64,000 nt of DNA from Paracentrotus lividus. Its lineage: Eukaryota > Echinodermata > Echinoidea > Camarodonta > Echinidae. Shown piece after piece: positions 24,101 through 35,164 of the stretch (position 1 is the stretch's first letter; every line of letters starts with the position of its first letter). The notes under the pieces were generated by a model, which made no database searches, was not told the origin of the DNA, and worked only from the letters and a program-made list of their open reading frames with translations. A program made the translations under genes and the position numbers. The stretch lies in contig CALNVZ010002100.1 in NCBI GenBank assembly GCA_940671915.1, positions 18,404,877 through 18,468,876 on the forward strand. Reading direction: 5' to 3'.

Positions 24101-25038
24101 ATAGGATAGATTCACCAAGTGTATATACACATGACTTTCCAGTCCTTGAAATGAATGTTTTCATTAAACAAGATGTGTTATGAGAAAATGTATGTGAAGT
24201 GGTAGTTTATGTGACATTTTTTTTATTGTGAGTGCTCTAGGGCCTCATGGTATAGTGCGGTATAAGTATTAAATTTTTTTATTATTGATTATTAAGTAAT
24301 ATTTATACTCGCTACTGAATTACAAAAAAAAACAGAAAAAAAGGGGATAATAAATTATTAAATACATTGTACTGTCTAAGGTAACAAACTATGCACTTTA
24401 ATACAATGTTTTTTTGTTGTTGTTTTTTTTGTTGTTTTTTTGTTTTTTTTATGTCACCTCTTTATGGCCTCTTTTCAATAACTAAGTTCTGGTTATTATA
24501 AGATATTGTTTTTGTTGGTACATTTTGTTTTTTCTTTTAAACATTTTTATTGATTTGCCGGTTGTTTAGCTATTTTACTATTCAAGGTACTTTTGAAGGT
24601 AATATTCATTTATAAATGAATAATATAACGTTTTAACAAATAAGCAATGGATTGTGATACAGTTACATGTACATGTGGAACAGTTTTCTTGTTCTGCTTT
24701 TTATTCATCAAATTTTTATTCATCTAATTATGTAATTTATAATTATGAACTATGTTACTAAATTACTTATGGAAATTATTTTACTCGCTCTTTATATTGC
24801 CCTATCCATTGTTCAGAGATTTAATGAAAGATTTACTATATTTTGTTTAATATGTCAATGTTCAATGAATATTCAATGTAGCTGGTCAAATTAAAGCTCA
24901 TAAAACCACAAAGCTCATAAAGTGGTTTAAAAAGAAATATGGTGTGCGATAATTGCGTAATTATTGAAATGAAATTGTGAAAGTCTTTGAATGATGCACT
25001 CATCACTCCGTCGTTGTAGAAACTAAAATGGGTATATA
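21197..25038 (+). other. 3' UTR and AT-rich spacer downstream of the transporter
   Basis: No coding exon is recognised. The first part should be the transporter 3' UTR. AATAAA occurs at 23256-23261 as one possible poly(A) signal, but the true cleavage site cannot be set. A small hairpin-prone segment (CCGAACCCTA ... TAGGGTGTTCGG) lies near 23365-23410. The remainder is AT-rich with T runs near 24410-24450. Confidence 0.5.
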
Positions 25039-26430
25039 CAGTGCGTATCAATAAAAACGGGACAGTTTTGAAAAGTCTGTCAAAATTTTGTTTCAAATCA
25101 TGATGTCTATATTTTTATGTAATAGATGCTCTGAAGTCTTATCTTTCAAATGTAATTTAAAAAAAATAAGTTTCGTCATGCTTGAGTACACACAGAAATC
25201 ATTTTATCGGGGCTCAAAAAAAGGCTTGCGCACAAAATGGAAAAAAACGAGAAATATGATCATCAAGACTTCTGCTAATCAGCAGTCTTCTTCTAACTTT
25301 TTCTTTTCTTTGCTAATATTTTCGAATTATGATTTGAAATTCATTTACAAAGCTTTTTTATTGACTTGTAATTGTTTTTGTTTTTTGTTTTTTCTTTGTC
25401 ATTTTAAATATGTAATCTTTTGCAATAAATTTCCTTCAAACTTAAATGCTTTTTTGTCAACCCCAAGAAAGGGGATGTCGATGCTTGTTTAATGATTGAT
25501 TGATTGATTGATTGTTTGATTGATTGATTGATTGATTGTTTGATTGATTGATTGATTGATTGCTTGTTTGTTTTGTTCATGCTTGAACGAACACGGAAAG
25601 TTTTTGTCTAAGGTTAAAAAGGGGGGTATTATTTATTTTAAATCGGGTGCTACATTCGGCATTGATTGTTACTTTACACTGATAAATGATTATGTTAGTC
25701 AAATGGGGTAATTTTCCTATGATTCTTCCAACGATTTAATCAATCATTTGAACAATCAATTAAAAAAAAGTAATCGATCAATCAATCAATCATTTAGAGA
25801 AACAAGAATTAACCAAACGATCAATCAATTTAAAATGGTCATCCTTCAATCCTTCATTCAATCAATCAATCGATCAATTAATAACCAATCCATCAATCAA
25901 ACAATAATCAATCAAATTAACAAAGCATCAATATCAATCAAATAATCTTCTCAACCAACCAAATCCCCTTTTCTTGGCTTGATAACATTTCTTATTTATT
26001 TTTCTTAGTTTGAGGGGAATATTCAGTGCTAAAAAGATTAACATGTTAACGTGAAAAAACACAAACAAACAAAACAAAAAGGCAATTCAAGTAAATAAAA
26101 TAGCTTTGTAAAAGTATTTGAAAGCATATTTCATAAAACCAATGGCAAAGATTAATGAAAAGGTTAAAAGTAAGTTCTGCTGAGTAAGCAAGAAGTCTGA
26201 TGATCGTATTTTCTAATTTTTCTATTTTGTGCGCAAGCCTTTTTTGGAGCCCCCGACAAAAACGTGTCTGTGTGCGCTCAAGCTTGAAACGAAACTTTTG
26301 TTTCAAATTGCATTTGAAAGATAAGACTTTAGGAGCATCTATAAAACATCAAAATATAGCATTCATAATTTTTGAAATGAATTTATGGCAGTTCAAATTC
26401 TGTCCCGCTTTTGTTATTGATACACCCTGT
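25039..26430. mobile_element. Tc1/mariner-like foldback element with ATTG microsatellite core
   Basis: The ends begin CAGTGCGTATCAATAA and end with the inverted TTATTGATACACCCTG. TA flanks both sides (25037-25038, 26431-26432), the mariner-type target duplication. Arms of at least 330 bp are imperfect inverted copies. The middle holds (GATT)n around 25494-25565 and (AATC)n around 25735-25945, again in inverse orientation. ORFs on both arms are mirror images of each other and are not genes. No transposase was found. Confidence 0.8.
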
Positions 26431-27002
26431 TAATAGTAAACGTGTTTTTTTTGTTTTTGTTTTTTTGTTTTGTTTTTGTTGTTTGCAAGGTTTAAAAGTG
26501 TGAATGGGTGGTTCCCCCACCCTTCGGACGCCCAAATCAGCCTTGTTTAACTGCGCGATTAGGGCCCCTTCTTTCCTTTCTTTCTTCATTCTATTAGGTT
26601 ACTTTCCGTTCTGTTTTCTAAAATATTTCGAAATTTGACTAGGCCTATTATCGCAATGCTGAATTGTGAGAATTTTTCTTGTTAGTTATTAATTCTGTAT
26701 GAGTAATGTGAAGTAACTTATTTCTTTGTCGAAACGCTTTTGTGATTGTTGTAAATAGCTTGCATATCGGGTTGTTTTTTGCCTCCAGGTTGCCACATTT
26801 CGCTAATTTAATTGACGCCCATTTATTCCAATCTGGCGATTGAGTTTTTCATTTTGTTTTATATTGTAGTAACAAAAAAATCGTTTCAATTGTTGATGTT
26901 GGCCAACTGAAACCAAAAAGTGTATTTGTAAAAAATTTACTAGGCTTGATCGTTCGCAATTTGGGCTCTGTCTCGAAATGCGTGGGCTATATGACGGTAT
27001 AT

Positions 27003-27052
27003 CACACACACACACACACACACCACACAACACAAACACACACACACACACA
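27003..27052. repeat. (CA)n microsatellite
   Basis: Mostly uninterrupted ACACAC with two short interruptions, followed by an A-rich tract. Confidence 0.95.
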
Positions 27053-27370
27053 AAAAAAAATAAAAAAACTGTTTCAAAACAAGAATACTGTGTGACAGGC
27101 AAAGGTTAGTAACTTTGTTCGTCAGTCATTTTCAACATTGGTCATAATGGTCTACAAACAACAGGAAAATGACCCAAGTTGATGCAGCCTAGACTTGTCA
27201 AGCCTCATTCTATGTAAACACACTGTTGGCATTGGGATGACACCTTTTTCTTTCAACTCGCGGGAGCAATTAAGAAAAGCAGGCGCCTTTTACCCTAAAT
27301 TTCGGTTTGTTTGATGTGTTTTACGTCAATTTGTCAACTATTATTTGGTGCATTCTTTTTTTACATTTCT

Positions 27371-27553
27371 TTAGAATATGAATGGTAAAGAGAGGAGAAC
27401 TATTCCTGCTGTGTGTTCCTCTTCAGGCGGTGTTCCTATATGAGCCAAAAGGTCGTCGAATTCAAAGCTCTTTTCAAATCGGCGCTTTAATTCCAGCGCT
27501 TTTGTACCATTTTCCTTCACGTCTTTGTGACAAATCGATTGAACGGAAATCAT
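27371..27553 (-). CDS. Possible unidentified minus-strand exon (60 codons)
   Basis: The minus-strand reading frame gives a hydrophilic, protein-like composition (KDVKENGTKALELKRRFEKS, then FEFDDLLAHIG and an acidic patch), unlike the surrounding AT-rich noise. A TTTAG acceptor-like site lies just upstream of the ATG, and the frame closes with TAA at 27371-27373. No donor is visible, so it would be a terminal or single exon. No family is recognised. It may well be chance. Confidence 0.25.
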   Translation of the reverse strand: MISVQSICHKDVKENGTKALELKRRFEKSFEFDDLLAHIGTPPEEEHTAGIVLLSLPFIF

Positions 27554-28334
27554 GAGACAGACTAAAGTCTTGGATTAAAGGTGCCCTCCTAATTTTGTTA
27601 AACTGTGCCAAAGAAATCGGCAACTTGTCGACTCACAAGTGGGTATTAATTCCCTCATTTTAAGTTAGTGAAAATAGACAAGATACAAAGGAACCAAACA
27701 AGCAACTAATCGGTCTGTATAATGCATGTGGAGCAAGTTATTTTGGATTATTAGGCTATACACAGTATGGATTTTGAATGATTTTGCCACAAATACACAG
27801 TTTCATGATCGAAAGTCTCGGATGTTGGAAACGTACGTCCATTCGTCAAAGTTGGATATCTGACATCTTGTAACTTTTTCAATAGTGAAATTTAACTGCA
27901 ATTAACGTTTTCTCTCTCATAGTTAAGATATCACTTATAAGTTATATGCTTTCCTCTGGACCATCATCTTTCACTGGAAGAATTTAGGAGTCGGAATGTA
28001 TCGTCAACATCCACGGAGAAATGTGAACCAACGAAGTAGTTTCTTCGGTGCAGAAAAGGTGAGGCGGTATAATGTTTTTAATAGTCTCTACACGTTCATT
28101 TTTATAAGATGAAATTGATGTCTGATTCCAAGACATTGCAAACTTTAAATTCCATACACTAGTAATCCAATGACTTAACATGGACTTATGCCCAACCCTA
28201 AACCTGACATAAAATCCAATTATGCTTATTCCTTATATTTTATCTTATAGACGAACTTGAGCGAGAGCAAATGTGTAACGGCGCTTCTGAACTTCAAGAA
28301 AGTGTGAATGTTGATGGTACAATGCGTAGAAAGC

Positions 28335-28355
28335 GGGGGGGGGGGGGGGGGGGGG
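28335..28355. repeat. G homopolymer
   Basis: Uninterrupted run of about 21 G, one of several in the window. Its length is unreliable in most sequencing chemistries. Confidence 0.9.
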
Positions 28356-30012
28356 AATACAAGAAAGGGAATTTTCCCATTCACATTTGTAATTATATAA
28401 ATTAATTATTCAAAATAACAACTTAGGTTTGGGGTGCATTACTGCATATCCCCACCCATTGATTATGATTCATAACTCTTTTGTTTATAGGTAATACTCA
28501 TTTGATTAATCTGGTGAGGAAAGCTGTTGTACGTTTTTCTTCTTTTTTTTTTGCCCCGTACACTATAGGCATATAGAAACTATGTTTTTCTGTTATAATT
28601 TCCTAGCGGAAATTGTTAAACTTCCCAGTTATTTCCAGGGCATTTGATAGGGAAACTATAGATAATGGTGCATTATTGTCGCTCTACAAATTCCCAGATC
28701 GGGATGGAACTCGGCACCATTCTCAAGGGCGTATCCCCCATTTTTCATGGGGGCGTCATCGTCAGTGGCGGATCAAGCTTTTTCCCCAAGCATGTTGCAA
28801 GGGGGAGGGGCGACCTTTGACCTTAAGGGCGGATCCGCGTAGCGGTGAGCACCCCTCCTCCGGTCTTTTTGTCTTTCGTTCCCCTTATTCCTCTTCTATC
28901 TTTCTTTTCTGATCAGTAAATAGAACCTCAACCCTCCCCAGTCCGGCTCTGCGCCCCCCTGGTGTATCCAGATTAGTGTTACCAATGGGGGCAGTGGCGA
29001 AGCGTATTCTCAATGATTTTGGGTTGGGCATCAATCGAAAGGATGTCAAATTCGGATAGAAAATGAAAGCAGATTTTCCTTTTCATTTTTATTCATTGTA
29101 ACCTGAAAACACTACATTTTCTTTCTCTTTTGATCTTCTGTTTAAATTATTTCATAAGAATAGGCTAATCCCTTAACGCCTTAACCCTATCAAGACCAAC
29201 GTGTTTTTATCACGCACGGGTCAGGGGCACAATGATAAACTAAATGATTACAGATTTAATGTACTAACTGGCTAAATTGGCATAAAATCATTTTCATTCC
29301 GTAACAATTGGCATCATGATTTTTTTTAAATTCTGTAATTGTTACAATATTGATGGGTAATGCTACAAGTCCGTTTTATGATTTATTTATTGTTTACCAA
29401 TATGTTACAATTTCTCAATTATATATGTGTTTCCCTGTCCTCTTTTCTTTAAATATAGGCCTATTGTCATTTCTATACCACTTTCTCTATCCCGTCTCTC
29501 TCACCCCTTCATGTTATACGATCAACACCCATAACAACAATAAGACTATTAACAACAACATATTGTTATTCAGAATGGAATATCGATTAACTTGTATTCA
29601 GGCTTATCATTTCATGTTATTTAGAATGAGTTAGGATAATTACACTTAATACTTTAATCGCTACGACACCCTTATAAGCAAAACAGAAATGCGGGGGGGG
29701 GGGGCGGGGGTATTGAAATAATTCGTGACCCCGGCTTATTGTGCTAAAAGTGAATGATCCAGTTGGGGTGGGTTGGGGGACAATGAGTGCGCCCCCCCTT
29801 TTTTTTTAAAGCAACACACGTTGAGCGTCAAAGTCAATATCGCCTTTTTTTTTTTTTTCAAGTGCCGGCTTCCCTATTTTCAAATCCCGGATCTGCCACT
29901 GCTAAAGAGGACTTGAGTTAATCGGAACCTTACAAAGGGAGATCATTAGCAGTTTCTTTTCTTTTGATCTCCCTTAAAAATATTCAGTATCCAGCTAAGC
30001 GCAAATCAATAA

Positions 30013-30198
30013 CGGTGGTATCTCACTTCCAGTTTTGAAATTTGCGACGGAAGGTATCCAATACTTTTTTTTCCGTCGTGGAGACGTCTCCGATACCCTT
30101 TTTCCGTCGCGGAGACGTCTCACCGTGACAAATTTCAAAACCGTCTCAAAGTAGTCCCAAATCCGTCTCAAATCCGTCTCCGCGAAGTGAGATACAAA
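30013..30198. mobile_element. GAGACGTCTC-family MITE, second copy
   Basis: Begins CGGTGGTATCTCACTTC and ends CGCGAAGTGAGATAC, the same termini as 12238-12621, with CGTCGCGGAGACGTCTC repeats inside. TAA stands on both sides (30010-30012, 30199-30201). It is shorter and more degraded than the first copy. Confidence 0.75.
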
Positions 30199-30528
30199 TA
30201 AGTTACCGATATTTGGAGTGTAGGCCTATTTAGGGGTAGAAGAGCTCTGTCAAGTGGAGTGTGGAAAATATGAGTATAATATTAATATAATATAATAAGC
30301 AGACAGAGGCAGTGGAACAAATAATGTGAGCGTGGGGTGGGGGGGGGGGAGGCGGATGCACAACCGGAGATTTCTGATTAAAGGGGCATTTTGGACCATT
30401 GACATAAAGAGCGAAATAAATCGGGGGAGGGCTGCACAGAAAATTTGACAAAGTGGCCCGAAAGTTATGCATTTAAGAATGAGTACATAAAATGATAATC
30501 ATCATAATACCGGTATAGGACCATTCTT

Positions 30529-32650
30529 GGTCACGTGTGTGACCGAAATTATGCAAAATCTTGACTTTAATTGGCTATAACTCTAACAATTTTAAATAAT
30601 ATACTGATTTTAATGTTTATATCATGCTAATATATTTTGTTGGCTATCATTTGTAAATATTTTCTTGATATTTAAAATATGCATGTTCCAAGGTCAGAGG
30701 TCAAAAAGAAGCTGGGTCACAGTAGTTGTGACTTCACAGAACGGCTAGATTTGAAAGTTCAATTTCATTTTGAAATTCCTGTGAGTTTTAAAATGAATGA
30801 AATGTTCTTATTGCTGTTGAGATATGCATATGGACCTGTAATCCAACAACAAATACCCTTGGATTTTAGGAGTCATCTCTGAATATTTATTTTTTACTAA
30901 TCTATTATTTTAATCGGATGTCGGGCACGTGTGTGACATTGTTAGGGTCACGTGTGTCGACTATCTACTGGCCAAATTGCTATCAGAAAAAAATGAAATA
31001 TATTATGTTTATTGCAATAAATGTACATCTTCGAGCCAAATTAGCTATATCGCTGTGGCTAACAAATTTTTTGTGAACTCAACCCTAGTCAGAGTCAATG
31101 GGCGGTGTCTTTAGAGTAGCTATCAGACTGGGAGGAAGGGTAAGGCGGGTGAATTGAAGGGGCTCGGCCATGCCTGTGCACTCCGTTACTCACAAATAAG
31201 AAATCTCGGCTGTTCTGGATACGCGCGACGCCGCCGAAATATTTGAGCACATCGAATGTAGATGGATGTAGTTACAACAAAGCAAACTGTTAATTTTCCC
31301 ATATGATAATAATTATGATTTAACTATTTATATGAATTAATTATAGCTACTAATTTACGCACATATGCATGATAATCAGTATCTTTTTGTTACTAACATT
31401 GACAAACTAACAAGCTACTGGAATGCTAAATATTACGTGTTTGCATAATCGTTCATAAGATTCCTAAACCATTCTTAATCTTGGAAAAAATGTTTGATAT
31501 CGAACTAAATTGCCTTGTGTATTTCATTGTTTTAATAAATTTCTTATAGTATTCCTTGTTTTGCGCACCTTCATATTGCTTTGTTTGTTGCTTGTCTCTA
31601 TTTGATGTGTTTGTTGTGTTGTTTTTTCGAACAAAAAATTATTGCGAATCACATTTGGAGCATCAATAATGCTAAATAAATTAATTTCAGCAAATGTAAG
31701 TGAAAAATAATCAGCGAACAATTTTATTATGACCCGCCATTACACCCAGCAGGGTCACGTGTGTGACCCAAATTGTTTTCTAGTTAATAACCAAATTAAC
31801 AACTTGTCATTGATTCAAGTTAGTGAAATGCAAACTGAGTACATTAAATCTACCTGCTGTGAAAATCAATAATTATAATTAAGTAAATTTAACCAGAAGG
31901 ACCATGGTTTAAGAACGGGCATACAATTTTTTGTCGTTTCATGGTTACATGTGTGTGACACTTATGAGGTCAAAAAATTAAGATCCTAGGGTATGTATCT
32001 TAATATAAATATAGACAATTTAACTCAAACAATTATTTTTGAGCGGGTTATAGATTAAGAATTAGAAGAAGTAGAATAATTAAATAATATAAAAGCAAGT
32101 AATTCCAAGTTAACAAAAAATCAGCATCAATCCATTCCAAGTCAGCGGTTTAAAAAAATGAATTTTATTTTACACGTTTTTTTGCATTTAAATTTATCAA
32201 TTTATGTCTAACTTTATGTGCAAATGAGCATAAACAATGTGCCAAAACCAAACAGAAACATTCAGTTCATTAAACTATCAGTACATTGTACTCTATTTGA
32301 ATCATGCATGCTAAAATCAAAAGCAAAAAAATAATCACATTATTGTCTCGTCCACAAAAGGTATCACATTTCAGAGAAATAGACCTGAATAAGCCTGGTC
32401 CTATGTTTTTTTTTAAGGCATGGACCGATACGTGGGTCTATCCAACACGTATGGACCGTGGGTCGTGTGTGACCAATTTTCAAAGTTAATTAAATAAACT
32501 AAATTAAAAAGCTATCATGGCTTCATATTTGGTGAGATGCAAGGCACATTATATTAAGCTTTGGACGAAAAAATGTGTAATGAATAATAGACCATGGTTT
32601 TCTGGGGGCTAACTTTTCGTGTTTTTGGGTCACGTGATGATCGTGTGTGA
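30529..32650. repeat. Cluster of CACGTG-centred palindromes
   Basis: GGTCACGTGTGTGACC at 30529-30544 recurs in exact or decayed form at 30923-30937, 30945-30961, 31752-31769, 31943-31961, 32460-32474 and 32627-32650. At least four keep the E-box core CACGTG. GACCATGGTTT precedes two of them (31899, 32590) at similar distance, so part of the cluster is a diverged longer repeat. It may be subterminal transposase-binding repeats of an old element or a regulatory array upstream of testin. No coding sequence is seen here. Confidence 0.6.
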
Positions 32651-33614
32651 CATTGGATGGTAATTGATTTTCTTTAGTTTAATTATCTTTAAAAACAATC
32701 AAGTTCAACAACCATTTATTTTTCATTCTAACATTGGAAACGGAAACATTGAAGTTAAATATAAGGGATTGAATGACAATAAATCAAAGTAAGAGCATAC
32801 ACAACAATATTACAATCAAGATCAGGGTCAATACAAATGATATTTTAACGTACCATTTTCCTATTTCAAAATTTTTCTGCATGTAATTTATGCAAAATCA
32901 CCTCACCAAAACCACCGCAAAACAGCACAACATCCCTGAACACATCAAAATGACAGCCATGAAAAATTTGTAAAATTAAGATAAAAAATGCATTTCATGA
33001 AACTTCAGACAATGCTCTATATGAATGTGCAACTTAAAAACAAAAAGGGCAAACTTTATTTTTTCCAAAAAGGGTTCACTTTTCAAAGAATCGCCCTATA
33101 GTAAAAAAAAAAAGGGACGCTTTTGAGTAATAAAAGTTCCCCTTTTAAATGACAATTTTGATGTGTAGGCTAAATTGAAGCAAATTGTGAAATAAGTGCC
33201 CTCACGACCGATTTGAGATACAGTTTTGCTTCAAATAGTATTTACGCTATAGAAAATGACATTAAAAATACTTGGAAAAGGGCATCCGTCTTAGTACTAA
33301 GTGTGCTCCCTTTGAAAAGAATTATTGTCCATGGGACTTTAAAGAAGTTTTAAAAGTTTTCCGTTGTTTATAAAAATGGACCCTTAATTATTAGGAAAGA
33401 AAATGAACACTTTAAACTATTGAAAGGGGCACTACGGGGTTGACTGGAAATTGGTGAGGCACCGTTCCTACTTGCCCCCGGTTCTTCCAACCCATAGAGC
33501 ATGACTGTCCAGACACCTAAAGAGGGAGCACGTGTAAATATCCCTCCCGATCACACTTGAATGGATTTAAATGAGAGATACGACTCGTTTGATTACACAT
33601 TTAGACATTTCGTA
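32651..33614. other. Spacer, nothing recognised
   Basis: AT-rich stretch without recognisable exon, RNA or repeat boundaries. Confidence 0.4.
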
Positions 33615-34607
33615 GGGTACATGCAGGTAATATGGGCCCCCTAAGCTCATTTGCCTAATTTGCATAAAATTGCAAAATGACAGTCTAATCTTTGTTTATA
33701 TGAATCAATAACTACTGCTCTAACTTTTATTGTGAAGAAAAACAATTATCACCCACCCCCTGTCTGCAATATTCAAATGTTGACGTCATTACCAAAGTGC
33801 CCATATTACCTGCATGTGCAGGTAATATGGGCACATGTATTTAATGTAAAACTATGTTTTAAAAAATACAATGACTCTATCATGTCTGGAATTTGCATAA
33901 AATGTTGAAAATCATTAACTTTAAGATATAATTTGAAATTATAAGACCCTTCAGTAAATACTTTGACTATAATATTTCATTGTTTTGTATTTTTTATATT
34001 ATTTCTTTTAAAAATATTATTTAAATATTATTTTTATTATATAAGTCAATATAGGCCTACAATAAGTTATTTATATTAATTATATACTGTGAATATACCC
34101 CAAAAAAATCGTAGCAAAGAGATTGATTTGCCTCATCCCAATACTGAGTACCAGAATCATTTCCGCCATTTTGGATGGCCCATATTACCTGCACTAATGT
34201 TGCTGTGTCAGGCAAGCATTCAGTGCCACATTGCACCCCTTCACTACAACAAATTGACCTGTACACGCTAATATGATCAAAATGAAACTATAAGCTTACT
34301 AAATATACAAAACAATTGAGGTTACCCCCTAAAACACTCTTTCACCATCACATTCTGTGAAATATCAAATTTTACATCAGGGTTAAAAAATGCCGTATGT
34401 TTTACGTACCTTGTTGGTTTTCAGCAATTTTCTCAGAGAAATTTCGCCATTAGATGCTCTCACGACGATATAATTTCGTAGACAGTTCATAATTATGAAC
34501 AACATTATGGTGCTCACACCGGTCATCGGTCACCGGTCGACAGTCACGACATGATTTGCTTCAGGTGGCCCATATTACCTGCTGGCCCATATTACCTGCA
34601 TGTACCC
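33615..34607. mobile_element. ~1 kb DNA transposon with reiterated GCAGGTAATATGGGC motif
   Basis: The left end GGGTACATGCAGGTAATATG and right end CATATTACCTGCATGTACCC are perfect inverted repeats (about 24 bp including GGCC), with TA on each side. The motif GCAGGTAATATGGGC or its complement recurs internally: a near-perfect palindrome at 33798-33833, a copy near 34176 and a doubled copy near 34565-34595. No transposase ORF is visible. Confidence 0.8.
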
Positions 34608-35113
34608 TATGAGAAAATAAGTGGAATTCGATGAAATTTAACATGGTCCGATATGACGCCCCTGCCAGTCACTCCTATATACTTGAATAAAATGTCTTTG
34701 TATAGGCCCCCCTATAATGGGTGGGAGCAGAGTGGGTAGATAGAGAGTTGAAAATTTCTGAGATTTGTTGCATATACCGACCGGTATGCATGGTTAATCT
34801 CCTTTAATGTTTTATATTGTTGTTATTTAGGGGGAAAATGTAGACTAAATGTGCCCGTCAACGGTCAAGCTACCCCAAATAAATCGTAATTCTTGGAACT
34901 AATTGAGCAAACGCGAACGCACATCTTGAAAAGTAGACTTTGTTTACAATCATTTAACCGCAGCACACTTTGATCCTCAGGAATAACCCTCCGCATGAGT
35001 CAATTGCCATGGCTGAGCTGACGCCTTGTCAAGACGACTGATGTTGCCTAGAAAACATTGTTAAAAACTCTTGTTAATCATTTTTCATAAAGTCCATCAT
35101 AATTTATCACCCG
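34608..35113 (+). promoter_or_regulatory. TES: Probable promoter / 5' UTR region of the testin-like gene
   Basis: Sequence immediately upstream of the testin ATG at 35114. An in-frame TAA at 35075-35077 closes the upstream frame. A transcription start cannot be placed and no strong TATA box is claimed. Confidence 0.35.
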
Positions 35114-35164
35114 ATGTTGTCTAGGACGGGAAGTGGTGGTCGGAAGAAGGAGAAAAGGGATATG
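35114..35164 (+). CDS. TES: Testin-like coding exon 1
   Basis: Seventeen codons, MLSRTGSGGRKKEKRDM, ending at donor GTACGT (35165). The final Met sits where vertebrate testin has its KKM junction, which supports the splice to 47595. Confidence 0.65.

Larger units (their letters stand above)
26431..30012. other. Spacer with simple repeats and repeat fragments
   Basis: Contains a (CA)n microsatellite at 27003-27052, a 21-base G run at 28335-28355, GGATC/CCACTG family termini near 28757 and 29889-29901, and one possible minus-strand exon at 27371-27553. Nothing else is recognised. Confidence 0.5.

Noticed and set aside
25088..25492. 134-codon ORF
   Set aside because: Lies in one arm of a mariner-like foldback; the other arm shows the mirror-image frame at 26046-26306. 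Low-complexity, Phe/Lys/Asn-rich.
27996..28058. Possible short coding exon: ATG in GGAATG context followed by 21 codons and donor GTGAGG, with an acceptor-like ATAG near 28250
   Set aside because: The joined frame stops after about 39 codons and no family is recognised; too weak to call.
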